Assembly: GCA_903918645.1 (NCBI GenBank)
Contig: CAIXFH010000192.1
Coordinates: 1 to 64,000, forward strand
DNA length: 64,000 bases
Direction of reading: 5' to 3'
Source of the DNA: an uncultured Actinomycetes bacterium
GTDB taxonomy: Bacteria > Actinomycetota > Actinomycetes > S36-B12 > CAIYMF01
Shown here: positions 8,502 to 17,556 of the stretch, piece by piece
Layout of the letters: every line of letters starts with the position of its first letter
How positions within the stretch are numbered: the first letter of the stretch is position 1
Made by a program: the position numbers and the translations under genes
The notes under the pieces: model-generated
The model's database searches: none
What the model was told of the DNA's origin: nothing
What the model saw: the letters and a program-made list of their open reading frames with translations, nothing else

Positions 8502-9716
8502 CTAGCGCTGAGAGAGCACGTCACCCGCGGCGCGTGAGCCACTTCGCAGTGCGCCTTCCATGAGGCCTGCCCAGGCTCCTGCGGTGTGCTCGCCGGCGAA
8601 ATGTAGGGCGCCCAGTGGTGCCGCAAAGGTGTCGACGTCGCCTGGCCTGATACCGACCGTCTCAGCGGTGTACGCGCCGAGTGCCCACGGGTCGTTGTGC
8701 CAGGTGGTGATCACGGTGGTGTCCAGATCGAGGTCGAGATCGGGGCGCATTTCGGCGAGCCGGGCGGCCCACACCGTCGGACCATTCACCGCATCCAGTG
8801 CTGCCACTGCCTCGTCGGATCCGGCGAAGGAATTGAGAACCGGTAACACCGTGCCGTCCAGACCGGTCGCGGTCCAGCACCAGAACAGATGTGGAACGGC
8901 AAGTACCGCACTGGTCGGGGCTGGTGAGCGAAGTCCAACGTGCGCCTTCGCGGCGTTTCCCATGGCCATGCGTCCAAGCGCGGCAAGCCGATCGGCTGGT
9001 AAGGCGGGCGAAAACGCGAAGTCAATCAAGTGCGGCAGCGGAACCGTGATGATGACGGCGTCGACCACATCAACCCCGTCGGCCGTCGTGATTTTTGCAC
9101 TTTGCTCGGTCCAGGCGATTGAGCTGACCGGGCTCGAAAGCCGGACGCGATCGCCGAGCCACTCGGCCATCGCAAGTGCGAGACGCTGGTTCCCGCCAGC
9201 CACTCGGTAACTTGGCAGCGGTGCGAACGAACCCGCATGATCTACCACGCTGACGTCGAGGTGTTCAACGCTGTACGCGCAGGACACTTGGATCCGGGCG
9301 GCAACGGCCTGCGCAACCTCGGGCCGTACGTTGAGTTGCGCGAGGAGCTCAGCGACGCTTTCGCCCGGCTCTCTAGGGATCTGCTTGAGTGCCTCAGCGG
9401 CCTCACGCATGTCGTCCACGGTGACGTTCTCGACGCCGTGGGGCTCGCGGACGTAATACGACATCCCGGTGTCGGCGAGTTCAAGCCCGAATCGGGTCAA
9501 CCATCGCCGCATGTGGTCATAGCCCTCGATCACATACTCGGCGCCGCGCTCGATGATGGGCCCAGAACCGCCGGGCCCATCAAGGGGTTCGGACCACACT
9601 CGCCCACCCACTCGATCCCGGGCCTCCAAGACGATGACGTCGACTCCAGCGTCGGCGAGATCGACCGCAGCGGCGAGTCCGGAAAAGCCTGCTCCCACTA
9701 TCGCGATGCGTGTCAT
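8502..9716 (-). CDS. Flavin-containing amine oxidase-like protein
   Basis: FAD-dependent oxidoreductase of the monoamine-oxidase/phytoene-desaturase superfamily, likely oxidising a primary or polyamine to an imine. The N terminus IAIVGAGFSGLAAAVDLADAG followed by VIVLEARDRVGGRV is the Rossmann dinucleotide motif and the GG doublet; the C terminus GALHFAGEHTAG contacts the FAD and is followed by GLMEGALRSG. At 404 residues it is slightly shorter than most family members. It converges on sdhB; its start region overlaps the longest possible frame of fdhD on the other strand. Substrate unknown. Confidence 0.85.
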   Translation of the reverse strand: MTRIAIVGAGFSGLAAAVDLADAGVDVIVLEARDRVGGRVWSEPLDGPGGSGPIIERGAEYVIEGYDHMRRWLTRFGLELADTGMSYYVREPHGVENVTVDDMREAAEALKQIPREPGESVAELLAQLNVRPEVAQAVAARIQVSCAYSVEHLDVSVVDHAGSFAPLPSYRVAGGNQRLALAMAEWLGDRVRLSSPVSSIAWTEQSAKITTADGVDVVDAVIITVPLPHLIDFAFSPALPADRLAALGRMAMGNAAKAHVGLRSPAPTSAVLAVPHLFWCWTATGLDGTVLPVLNSFAGSDEAVAALDAVNGPTVWAARLAEMRPDLDLDLDTTVITTWHNDPWALGAYTAETVGIRPGDVDTFAAPLGALHFAGEHTAGAWAGLMEGALRSGSRAAGDVLSQR

Positions 9717-9787
9717 GGGCGTATTCGACCAGATCGGCCGAGCGCCCGATCACGCAGGCGGTGCAAAGCGGCGGTACCGTGGTTGCC

Positions 9788-10738
9788 ATGGATGAGGACC
9801 GTGCTCCCCGCACCACGATGACCACCCGAGTTCAGGTGAAGCGGGTGGGTGGCGTTGGCGCTGGTAGTCGGGTCGATTTGGTCGTGGTCGAAGAGCCGCT
9901 CCGGATCAACATCGAGCAGGGCGATGTGCGTGGAGTCTTAGGCTCGACGATGCGCACCCCAGGGCACGATCTCGAACTCGCCGTGGGGCTCTCGGTCGGC
10001 GAGGGCATGATCAGGGTGCCCGACGACCTCGTGTCGGTACGTCCGTGCCGCGACGGTAATGGTCCAGTGGTCGGGGAAGTCACGGTGACGGTGTCATCGA
10101 CCACTGCAGCACCGATCGACATTTCTCACCTGGGACGGGTGGCTACACCTTCCAGCGCTTGTGGCGTCTGCGGACGTGACCAGATCGATGAACTCATTTC
10201 TCGGGCCCCGCGAATCTTGCGCGAGGTAACGATTGACTCGGGCGTGCTGGCATCCCTGCCCGACACTATGCGCGGCCGGCAGAGCGTGTTCGAGCGCACT
10301 GGCGGTCTGCACGCGGCCGCGTTGGCCACTGCAGCGGGCGAGATCTTGGTTGTCCGTGAGGATGTGGGGCGTCACAACGCGGTCGACAAGGTGATCGGCT
10401 ACGCCGTAATGAATCGCCTCGTCGGCGATGTGCTCGTCGTAAGTGGTCGCGCTGGCTTCGAGATCGCGCAGAAGGCCGCAATGGCTGGAATCCCAGTCGT
10501 GGCATCGGTTTCGGCGCCCACCTCACTTTCGGTGGATGTGGCGCTGGCCTGTGATCTCACTCTGGCGGCCTTTGTCCGCGACGGTCGACTCGGGATCTAC
10601 TCCGGTGAGCGTCGGATCGTCGAACGTCAGCCTGGGCTTACCGAGTCGCCCGAGTCGCCCGAGTCGCCCGAGTCGCCCGAGTCGACCGAGCCGCCCGAGT
10701 CGACCAAGTTGGCGGACGGCGAGCGCGCAGTCCGCTAG
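9788..10738 (+). CDS. fdhD: Formate dehydrogenase accessory sulfurtransferase FdhD
   Basis: Cytosolic sulfur carrier that passes sulfur from a cysteine desulfurase to the molybdenum cofactor of formate dehydrogenase. The catalytic pair sits in ACGVCG (Cys125 and Cys128 from this start), followed by the conserved GGLHAAAL and REDVGRHNAVDKVIG segments and the SGRAGFEI motif. ATG 9788 fits the family; the frame stays open to 9710 but that part overlaps the divergent oxidase. The last 35 or so residues are a low-complexity Pro-Glu-Ser tail not typical of the family. No formate dehydrogenase gene lies in this window. Confidence 0.92.
   Translation: MDEDRAPRTTMTTRVQVKRVGGVGAGSRVDLVVVEEPLRINIEQGDVRGVLGSTMRTPGHDLELAVGLSVGEGMIRVPDDLVSVRPCRDGNGPVVGEVTVTVSSTTAAPIDISHLGRVATPSSACGVCGRDQIDELISRAPRILREVTIDSGVLASLPDTMRGRQSVFERTGGLHAAALATAAGEILVVREDVGRHNAVDKVIGYAVMNRLVGDVLVVSGRAGFEIAQKAAMAGIPVVASVSAPTSLSVDVALACDLTLAAFVRDGRLGIYSGERRIVERQPGLTESPESPESPESPESTEPPESTKLADGERAVR
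10643..10705 (+). repeat. Seven 9-base units encoding the Pro-Glu-Ser tail of FdhD
   Basis: GAGTCGCCC occurs four times without change (10643-10678), then GAGTCGACC, GAGCCGCCC and GAGTCGACC. Each unit encodes ESP, EST or EPP. The array sits at the 3' end of fdhD and keeps the reading frame. Confidence 0.9.
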
Positions 10739-10759
10739 GCGCACTGACAGGATCAGGGC

Positions 10760-12142
10760 GTGGCACTGAAGCGACCTGCTCCACCAACTGCTCCCGGTCC
10801 GACCGGGGGGGTCATGTTGCGCTCGATTGCCGAGATCCGTCGTGATCCACTCGCGTTCCTCACTCGTATGCGCGGCGAATTTGGCGATGTGGTTCAGTTC
10901 CCCATTCCTGATCCGCCTACCTACCTGGTCAGTGATCCTGAAGCGGCTCGGCGAGTTCTCGTGACGAATGCGCGCGCGTACGGCAAGCGCACCATCCAGT
11001 ACACGACCCTGTCGTTGGTCACCGGCGATGGTTTGCTCACTGCCGACACCGAGCAGTGGCGGCCGCAACGCCGACTCGTGCAGCCCGCGTTCCACCATGA
11101 GTCGCTCGAGTTGGTGTCGGTACATGTGCGTGCTGCGGTTGACCGACTCCTCGACCGGTGGCGTGATCGCGATGGCAAGGTCGTTGACCTAGACGAGGCG
11201 ATGATGCATCTCGCGTTAGAAGTTGTTGGATCGGCGCTCTTCGGCTCGGACCTTTCTGCCGACGCGGATCGGCTCGCGAAGGCGACGATTGAGGCGTTGG
11301 ACATTGTGGTGAAGAAGGCGCGATCACCGCTGTCGTTGCCCATGGGGTTCCCGACTCCCACCAATCTGGTCTTGCGTCGCGCCGTTCGCGCACTCGATAA
11401 CGCAGTTGATGCGATGCTTGCTGAGCGGACCCGAAACCCTTTGGTAGCGGGGCAAAAGCCGCGAGACATGCTTGACCTATTGTTGGCCGTGCACGATGAC
11501 GGTTCGGCGCTGAGCAAGCGCGAAGTGCGCAATCAGGTGATTACGTTCATCGTGGCGGGCCATGAGACCGTCGCCAGTGCGTTGACTTGGGCTTGGCAAC
11601 TGTTGGCTACCCATCCCCAGGTGTGGGACCGGCTCCGGGCCGAGACTGCACCTGTTGCGGCCGAGCATGGCCCCGTCTTCGCGGACCTTGCTCGGCTCCC
11701 GTACACCGCGGCTGTGCTCGACGAAGTACTTCGCCTGTACCCGCCCGCGTGGTTGATTACCCGACGATCCCTCACCGACGATGAACTCGCCGGGGTGAAA
11801 GTGGCTGCGGGGTCGCTGCTCATCGTCAGCCCTTGGCTTGTGCACCGTCATGAGTCGCTGTGGGTGGATCCTGAGCAGTTCCGGCCCGAGCGCTTTCTCG
11901 ACGAGGCTGGTCAACGCCGTCGTGATCTGGTTGCCGGGGCGGGGTATCTGCCCTTCGGTGCCGGCCCGCGCCTTTGTATCGGTCGTGATATGGCCTTGCT
12001 CGAAGGGGTACTCGTGCTGGCGGCGCTTGCCCCTCGAATCGAGCTCAGCCCGGTGGGTGCGGCACCCGTGGCAATGCCACTTGTGACGATTCGGCCGCAG
12101 GGCGGCTTGCCGCTTCGCCTGCGACTACTTATGGCGAAATGA
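10760..12142 (+). CDS. Cytochrome P450
   Basis: Haem-thiolate monooxygenase. Motifs seen: I-helix oxygen-activation segment AGHETVASAL, K-helix EVLR followed by LYPPAW, PERF of the meander, and the haem loop FGAGPRLCIG with the axial Cys near residue 405. At 460 residues without a membrane anchor it is a soluble bacterial P450; the SLxxRxxTxDxxxxG pattern is like the CYP102/CYP4-type lineage rather than the short CYP105 type, an impression only. GTG 10760 starts 19 bases after fdhD. No dedicated ferredoxin or reductase is adjacent. Substrate unknown. Confidence 0.92.
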   Translation: MALKRPAPPTAPGPTGGVMLRSIAEIRRDPLAFLTRMRGEFGDVVQFPIPDPPTYLVSDPEAARRVLVTNARAYGKRTIQYTTLSLVTGDGLLTADTEQWRPQRRLVQPAFHHESLELVSVHVRAAVDRLLDRWRDRDGKVVDLDEAMMHLALEVVGSALFGSDLSADADRLAKATIEALDIVVKKARSPLSLPMGFPTPTNLVLRRAVRALDNAVDAMLAERTRNPLVAGQKPRDMLDLLLAVHDDGSALSKREVRNQVITFIVAGHETVASALTWAWQLLATHPQVWDRLRAETAPVAAEHGPVFADLARLPYTAAVLDEVLRLYPPAWLITRRSLTDDELAGVKVAAGSLLIVSPWLVHRHESLWVDPEQFRPERFLDEAGQRRRDLVAGAGYLPFGAGPRLCIGRDMALLEGVLVLAALAPRIELSPVGAAPVAMPLVTIRPQGGLPLRLRLLMAK

Positions 12143-12458
12143 GTGCCGGCCGCCAAGGGCGCGGGCCGAGGGCAGCCGCCCCCGAGACGATGACGGCGAC
12201 GAGTTAGCACCTACCTGCTAGAACAGCAAGCGCTGAGGCTGCCAAAACTGCTCTCCAGGCCGCGCGCCCACGCGACCCACGGTGCTGTTTGCTACTGCTA
12301 GTCACGAGGCTCCTCAGCGGACCGCCGCGGGTCCCCAACGGCAACGGAGGCAATATCTCCACCTCGTCGCGTTTGGCTAGAGCCGCACCCGAGCTGTTCC
12401 TCGCTCGCCGCGAGCCGTTCGAACCTTGCGAGGCAGGGCTGCCGCTAAGTCGCGCTCG
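12143..12458. other. 316-base gap without a gene
   Basis: No convincing frame on either strand. The stretch can form several small hairpins, for example GGACC...GGTCC around 12318-12334 and CAGC-AAGC-GCTG near 12224-12235. Next to the CBS gene end is CTCGCT-A-AGCGAG. It lies between the 3' ends of the P450 and CBS genes, so it may hold terminators or an untranslated RNA; no known RNA family was recognised. Confidence 0.5.
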
Positions 12459-12899
12459 CTAAGCGAGTTGGGCACCCCAGGCTCGGACGATATCGCGGAC
12501 TGACAACATGCCAGTCGCTTCGCTGCCGTCGAGCACGATCAGGTGCCGAAAACCGCCGCGCATCATGGCATTTGCGGCCTCGCCCAACGACCAACTCGGG
12601 GTGGCATACACGACATCGGTGGTTTGGTGGTCATGCGCAGTCTCGATGTCGGGATTCTCTCCAGCGGCGATGGAGCGCAAGATGTCGCGCTCGGTGATGA
12701 TGCCGATTCCAGAACTCTCACCATCGAGAACCACGGCGGCGCCGACGTTTCGCTTAGCCATCACCGCAGCGACCTCGCGAAGCGTATGGCCGGGACCGAC
12801 GAGAACTACTTCGCGGGTCATCGCACCGGCTACCAACTCATCTTCGTTTACCAGCATGAGCGCACCCTCCCCAATGGCGTCCTGCAGTGACCATTGCAC
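12459..12899 (-). CDS. CBS-pair domain protein
   Basis: Small cytosolic protein of 146 residues built from two CBS domains (about 23-75 and 85-143), which usually bind adenine nucleotides or S-adenosylmethionine and act as energy sensors. Motifs such as GIGIITERDILR and GMLSVRDIVRA are the typical strand-helix ends of each CBS repeat. A start at the internal ATG (MLVNEDELV) would give 132 residues and is as likely. No effector domain is fused and the partner is unknown. Confidence 0.8.
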   Translation of the reverse strand: MQWSLQDAIGEGALMLVNEDELVAGAMTREVVLVGPGHTLREVAAVMAKRNVGAAVVLDGESSGIGIITERDILRSIAAGENPDIETAHDHQTTDVVYATPSWSLGEAANAMMRGGFRHLIVLDGSEATGMLSVRDIVRAWGAQLA

Positions 12900-12993
12900 T
12901 GCAACGCTGCGCCGTCAATCACAATCGCACTATTGGATGCCGTCAGGTGGATGCCATCAGGCCGATAGAGCCAGAGTCCGAGACACTGGTGAC

Positions 12994-13707
12994 ATGAAGC
13001 CGGGTTGGAGCGATGCGAAGGCTCTCGTCTTGGCGCTCATCTGGATTCCGTCGGTGCTGTGGTGCGACCGTTTCGTCAACCTGCCAGGGCAGGTTGTTCT
13101 CGGCGCGATCACGTGGGCGCTGCTGATCTGGTGGCTCGTTCACGAGACGCCGACCGTACGTGCTCAGACGGCCGTCGTAGTGGTGCTGGCCACCGTGGTC
13201 GAGTACGTGTTCTCCGGTTGGCTCGGCGTGTATGTCTACCGACTCGATCACGTGCCCGCTTACGTACCGCCCGGGCACGGGCTTGTCTACCTTGCGGCTC
13301 TGGCAGTCGGACGACTACCGGTTGTGCAGCGAAACGCCCGGCTCGCAGTGCGGACCACGATCGTTCTCGCCGGCGCCTGGGCGTTCTGGGGGCTGCTGCT
13401 CTCGCCGCGGCACGATGTCCTTGGCTTCTTCTGGTACGTCTGCTTGCTTGGCTTCCTGCGCTGGGGACAATCAACGTTGCTCTATGTCGGGGCGTTCTTT
13501 GTCGTGAGCTATCTGGAGATCCTGGGCACAGGTTGGGGTGTCTGGGCATGGCAGCCCGTCGACACGATCATGGGCTGGGTGCCGATGGGGAACCCGCCGA
13601 GCATCGCCGCTGGGGGCTATGGCTGGTTCGACCTCTATGCAGTGCTGCTCGCGCCAGTTCTTGTGCGTCGCTGGCGGGTCGAACAACCCGGTGGTGTTGG
13701 CCCCTAG
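12994..13707 (+). CDS. Conserved multi-pass membrane protein
   Basis: Protein of 237 residues with six to eight hydrophobic segments spread over the full length, rich in Trp, and therefore an integral membrane protein. The conserved-looking loop GYGWFDLYA and the GTGWGVWAWQ segment are its most distinctive parts. ATG 12994 is used; the frame is open further upstream but that part is antisense to the CBS gene. I do not recognise a family. It ends by overlapping the last four bases of convergent hisN. Confidence 0.65.
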   Translation: MKPGWSDAKALVLALIWIPSVLWCDRFVNLPGQVVLGAITWALLIWWLVHETPTVRAQTAVVVVLATVVEYVFSGWLGVYVYRLDHVPAYVPPGHGLVYLAALAVGRLPVVQRNARLAVRTTIVLAGAWAFWGLLLSPRHDVLGFFWYVCLLGFLRWGQSTLLYVGAFFVVSYLEILGTGWGVWAWQPVDTIMGWVPMGNPPSIAAGGYGWFDLYAVLLAPVLVRRWRVEQPGGVGP

Positions 13708-14495
13708 GCCAGGGCGGCGATGACGCTGTCGTGCAGTAGGCCGTTGCTCGAGACCCCGCTGCCACGGTCTGGGCCGTCTATGCCATCGACGCCGCTGAAC
13801 CGCCCGCCGGCCTCGGTGACGATAATCGAGAGCCCAGCTATGTCGTGGAGATTGAGTTCAGGTTCGACCGCGATGTCTACTGCGCCTTCGGCCACAAGCA
13901 GGTGGCTGTAGAAATCGCCGTAGCCACGAACTCGCCACACGCCACGGATGAGTTGATCCCATTGCGCTTGTTTGTGTTCTGGTGTCCAGACGACTTCTGA
14001 ATAACCCAGCGAGGCATCGGATAGTTGCGCGACGCGGGAGACATGAATCTGTCGAGGCGTGGCTGACCCGGGCTCAGTGACGAATGCTCCACCGCCTTTG
14101 GCGGCCCACCAGCGGCGGCCCAAGGCGGGTGCCGAAACTACTCCGACCACCATGTCGCCATTGGCGTCCTGCAGGCCGATGATGGTGGCCCACACCGGTA
14201 CGCCGCGCACGAAGTTCTTTGTGCCGTCAACGGGATCGACGATCCACCGACGCCCGCTGCTCGATCGCAATTCGCCGTATTCCTCGCCCAGAACTCCGTC
14301 TTCGGGACGTTCGACCTCGATGAGTTCGCGCAGTGCTCGTTCGACTCCCTTGTCGGCGTCGCTGACTGGGGTGAGGTCGGGCTTGGTCTCGACCACAAGA
14401 TCACGAGCGTGGAACCGATCCATCGTTATGGCATCTGACCGGTCAGCCATCAGTTGCGCCAAAGCGAGATCGGCCTCGTAGGTCTTTGAAGTCAC
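13704..14495 (-). CDS. hisN: Histidinol-phosphatase (inositol monophosphatase fold)
   Basis: Magnesium-dependent phosphatase removing phosphate from L-histidinol phosphate in histidine biosynthesis, the actinobacterial HisN type. Seen: VVETKPDLTPVSDAD near the N terminus, GEEYGE with metal-binding Glu, and the family signature WIVDPVDGTKNF. From GTG 14495 it has 263 residues, matching HisN (about 260). The frame is open to 14612, but that extension runs into the promoter region of the divergent DUF2231 gene. An alternative is a generic inositol phosphatase; the N-terminal sequence favours HisN. Confidence 0.85.
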   Translation of the reverse strand: MTSKTYEADLALAQLMADRSDAITMDRFHARDLVVETKPDLTPVSDADKGVERALRELIEVERPEDGVLGEEYGELRSSSGRRWIVDPVDGTKNFVRGVPVWATIIGLQDANGDMVVGVVSAPALGRRWWAAKGGGAFVTEPGSATPRQIHVSRVAQLSDASLGYSEVVWTPEHKQAQWDQLIRGVWRVRGYGDFYSHLLVAEGAVDIAVEPELNLHDIAGLSIIVTEAGGRFSGVDGIDGPDRGSGVSSNGLLHDSVIAALA

Positions 14496-14564
14496 AGGTA
14501 AGACGCTACCGTCGTGACTGTAAGGGCATACGGTCGGTATGTCATTGCTCTCGAGGAGGCGTAA

Positions 14565-15053
14565 ATGTTCTACACCATCGGTGGCCTGCCGCTGCACCCC
14601 CTGGTTGTTCATGCTGCCGTTGTGCTACTGCCGTTGGGGGTGCTTGGGGGCTGGCTGATTGCCCTCAAGTCTCGCTGGAATCGCAAGTTCGGCTTCTTAG
14701 TGGTCGGCTGTGCATGGGTGGCCGCTGGTTTCGCATTTGTTGCGAAGGAGAGCGGTGAGAAGTTGGCAGTTGTGGTTGGTACCCCGACCCAGCACGTCAG
14801 CATCGCCCGCTTTTTGCCATACGGCGCATTCGGCTTTGCGCTCTTGGTCTTGCTGCTGTGGTTCCTTGACCGAATGGGCAGCGACTTGTCGTTGACCGGT
14901 CGCAGCCTGCCCGCCAAGTTGGTCGCGGTCGCAACAGCCGTGGCCGGACTCGCACTGCTGTGGTGGGTCTTCCGCGCCGGCGATAGCGGGGCGACCGCGG
15001 TATGGACCCCGATCATGAACCACGCGACGCAGAGCGCCACACCAAAGCCCTGA
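14565..15053 (+). CDS. DUF2231-like membrane protein
   Basis: Protein of 162 residues with four hydrophobic helices (about 10-33, 42-60, 83-104, 117-138). The N-terminal GLPLHPLVVHAAVVLLP is the signature of DUF2231 membrane proteins, where the histidines may bind haem or metal. GAGGAGG lies just before ATG 14565, so the start is well supported. It is divergent from hisN and shares a 69-base promoter region with it. Function unknown. Confidence 0.8.
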   Translation: MFYTIGGLPLHPLVVHAAVVLLPLGVLGGWLIALKSRWNRKFGFLVVGCAWVAAGFAFVAKESGEKLAVVVGTPTQHVSIARFLPYGAFGFALLVLLLWFLDRMGSDLSLTGRSLPAKLVAVATAVAGLALLWWVFRAGDSGATAVWTPIMNHATQSATPKP

Positions 15054-15094
15054 CTCCCTCGGCTTGACTCGCACGCAACGCGATCTTCCTCGCT

Positions 15095-16162
15095 TCAGCC
15101 GCGCTCGGTGTTTGTATCGTTCGCGGCCGCAATGCCTTCGGCATGCGCGTCCTCCGTACCCGCTCTACTACGGAGCAATCGGCGCAGCGATTCGAGTCGA
15201 GCCGCACCACCCGAGCCCGCGTGGCCTTGTGCGGCCCACAGGTCAAGAGCACACTCGACCTCGTCGTGTGTGCAGCCTCGGGGGCAACCTTCAGTGCCAG
15301 CCTCGAGGTCGGGGAAGGCCTTGATCACGCGCTGCGGGTCGACATGCGCCAATCCGAAGCTGCGCACCCCAGGTGTGTCGATTACCCACCCACCTGCCGG
15401 AAGTTGAAGTGCCACAGCCGATGTCGAGGTATGACGTCCTCGACCTGTGACGTCGTTGACGCGTCCGATTGCTCGATCGGCATTAGGAACTAGGGCGTTG
15501 ACGAGGGTCGACTTACCCACACCCGAGTGTCCGAGCAGTACCGACACGCGGCCAGTCAACATTGCGCGCAACGGCTCGATATCGATGTCGCCTGCTTCGT
15601 CGCGCCGAGTGACGATGTGCGGAACGTCCAGTGCGCCATAGAGTTCGAGCAACCAGTCGGCGCTCTCGAGATCAGACTTGGTGAGGACGAGCAGCGGGCT
15701 GAGCCCTGAGTCGTAGGCCGCGACGAGAACACGGTCAATCATGCGGGGGCGCGGTTCGGGGTTCGCTAGTGCGGTTACCAGGACGAGTTGATCTGCGTTA
15801 GCCACGAGCACGCGCTCGATGGGATCGTCGTCGTCTGCACTGCGTCGCAGCGCCGTGAACCGCGGTTCAACGCGGACCACCCGCGCTAGCGTGTCGGTGG
15901 CGCCGCTCAAGTCGCCGACTACTGCAACGCGATCACCGACCACTACTCCTTTGCGGCCGAGCTCGCGTGCCTTGACTGCGTAGATCTCGACGCCAGGGTC
16001 GGACGGCGTGCCAAGCACGAGTGTGAAACGGCCGCGATCAACGGCGACGACAAATCCTTGCCCGGCGTTGTCGTGACTTGGTCGGTCTTTGCTGCGGGGT
16101 CGAGACTTTCCTCGGCCCGGACGAATCCGGACGTCATCTTCGTCGAGGCCGCGGCGGCTCAC
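15095..16162 (-). CDS. rsgA: Ribosome small-subunit GTPase RsgA
   Basis: Circularly permuted GTPase that checks late 30S assembly and releases RbfA. An OB-fold domain (about 30-100) is followed by the permuted G motifs: TKSDL (G4), GHSGVGKST (G1), and DTPG (G3), then a C-terminal zinc finger around [12 protein letters not shown]. The GTG at 16162-16160 overlaps the aroA stop (GTGA), and the protein then begins [18 protein letters not shown], which matches actinobacterial RsgA. At 355 residues it is normal. Translation is probably coupled to aroA. Confidence 0.93.
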   Translation of the reverse strand: MSRRGLDEDDVRIRPGRGKSRPRSKDRPSHDNAGQGFVVAVDRGRFTLVLGTPSDPGVEIYAVKARELGRKGVVVGDRVAVVGDLSGATDTLARVVRVEPRFTALRRSADDDDPIERVLVANADQLVLVTALANPEPRPRMIDRVLVAAYDSGLSPLLVLTKSDLESADWLLELYGALDVPHIVTRRDEAGDIDIEPLRAMLTGRVSVLLGHSGVGKSTLVNALVPNADRAIGRVNDVTGRGRHTSTSAVALQLPAGGWVIDTPGVRSFGLAHVDPQRVIKAFPDLEAGTEGCPRGCTHDEVECALDLWAAQGHAGSGGAARLESLRRLLRSRAGTEDAHAEGIAAANDTNTERG

Positions 16163-17463
16163 GCGGGGTTGATCCCGAGCATGGTCTGCCACATCGTCAC
16201 GAAGTCCGGCAGGGTTTTGCTGGTGGTTGCCACATTCTCGATCTCGACGCCAGGCACCACCAAGCCGATAACAGCTGCGGCAGTTGCCATTCGGTGATCG
16301 TGGTAGGTCTGGAAGACTCCGCCGTGTAGTGGACGCGGCCTGATGATGAGCCCGTCATCGGTCTCTTCTACATCGCCGCCGAGTCGATTGATTTCGGTGG
16401 CAAGCGCTGCGAGGCGATCAGTTTCGTGACCTCGAAGATGGGCGATACCGCTCAGCCTCGAGGGCGACTTCGCGAGCGCACACAGGGCCGCGAGAATTGG
16501 GGTGAGTTCGCCTACATCGCGCAGATCTACGTCAAGGCCTTCGATGTGCTCGCCCGCTGACACGGTGAGTCCGGACGTATCGAGTCGAACACGAGCGCCC
16601 ATCATGGCGAGGAGCTCGCGTAGCGCGGCACCGGGTTGGGTGGTGAATTCGGGCCAGCCGGGGATGGTGACCCGGCCGCCGGTGGCCATGGCAGCAGCAA
16701 GGAACGGCGCCGCGTTGGATAAGTCGGGTTCGACTGTGCGATCAAGCGCTCTGATCGGGCCAGGGCTGACTGCCCAAGTAGCAGATGTGGGTTCAGCAGC
16801 ATCGACGTCGACCTGCACGCCGTGTTCACGGAGCATCGCCACACTCATGTCGATGTGCGGCATGGACGGGACTGCGTTGCCGCTGTGCCTGATAAGCGCG
16901 CCAGTGTCGAACCGCGCAGCGGAGAGCAATAGAGCGCTGATGAATTGGCTCGAGGCCGAGGCATCAACTGTTACCTCGCCGCCGTGGACTGACCCCGTGC
17001 CTCTGACAGTGAACGGCAGGGTGCGTCGTCCACCGTCATCGATGGCGACCTCGAGCTTTTCTAGCGCCTCGATCACCGCACCCATCGGCCGGACGCGAGC
17101 GCGTGGGTCACCGTCAAAGCGGATGTCGCCATTGGCCAGTGCCGCGACCGGTGGGAGAAACCGCATGACAGTGCCTGCGAGTCCGCAATCTATGTGTCCG
17201 GGCCCGGACAGTGGGTGAGGGGTTACCTCGATCTGGGTGCCATCAGCAGATTGCTCAACGGTGGTTCCAAGAGTGCGGAGTGCCTCGATCATCAGGTTCG
17301 TGTCGCGGGCGCTGAGCGCGCCGGTGATCACCGATGGCGCATCTGAGAGTGCGGCCAGAACCAAGGCTCGATTGGTCACTGATTTGGACCCCGGTATGCC
17401 TAGGTCAGCGCTGATTGGCCCGCTGGCGACCGGCGCCAGCCACGGATGTTCCCCTGCTCCCAC
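16159..17463 (-). CDS. aroA: 3-phosphoshikimate 1-carboxyvinyltransferase (EPSP synthase)
   Basis: Sixth step of the shikimate pathway, joining PEP to shikimate 3-phosphate. Seen: [16 protein letters not shown] near residue 24 (PEP/phosphate site), GLAGTVMRF, the substrate loop with SSQFISALL, and [11 protein letters not shown] near residue 345. At 434 residues it has the expected two inverse alpha-beta domains. GSKSVTNR rather than the GSKSxSNR of most bacterial enzymes is typical of actinobacteria. It is the first gene of an aroA-rsgA pair, divergent from the SRAP gene. Confidence 0.95.
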   Translation of the reverse strand: MGAGEHPWLAPVASGPISADLGIPGSKSVTNRALVLAALSDAPSVITGALSARDTNLMIEALRTLGTTVEQSADGTQIEVTPHPLSGPGHIDCGLAGTVMRFLPPVAALANGDIRFDGDPRARVRPMGAVIEALEKLEVAIDDGGRRTLPFTVRGTGSVHGGEVTVDASASSQFISALLLSAARFDTGALIRHSGNAVPSMPHIDMSVAMLREHGVQVDVDAAEPTSATWAVSPGPIRALDRTVEPDLSNAAPFLAAAMATGGRVTIPGWPEFTTQPGAALRELLAMMGARVRLDTSGLTVSAGEHIEGLDVDLRDVGELTPILAALCALAKSPSRLSGIAHLRGHETDRLAALATEINRLGGDVEETDDGLIIRPRPLHGGVFQTYHDHRMATAAAVIGLVVPGVEIENVATTSKTLPDFVTMWQTMLGINPA

Positions 17464-17556
17464 GGGGGCAGCCTAGTGGAGGGCCGCGGTGGATCTGGGT
17501 CTGTTATCTGTCGGGTTGGCCGGATGCGGCGTTGTCCATACGGCATGCTCGGTGGC

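Noticed and set aside
10643-10705. Repeat array considered as CRISPR
   Set aside because: Units are 9 bases without spacers and lie in the fdhD frame.
12400-12440. tRNA-like T-loop (GTTCGAACC)
   Set aside because: No paired T stem, no anticodon arm and no acceptor stem around it.
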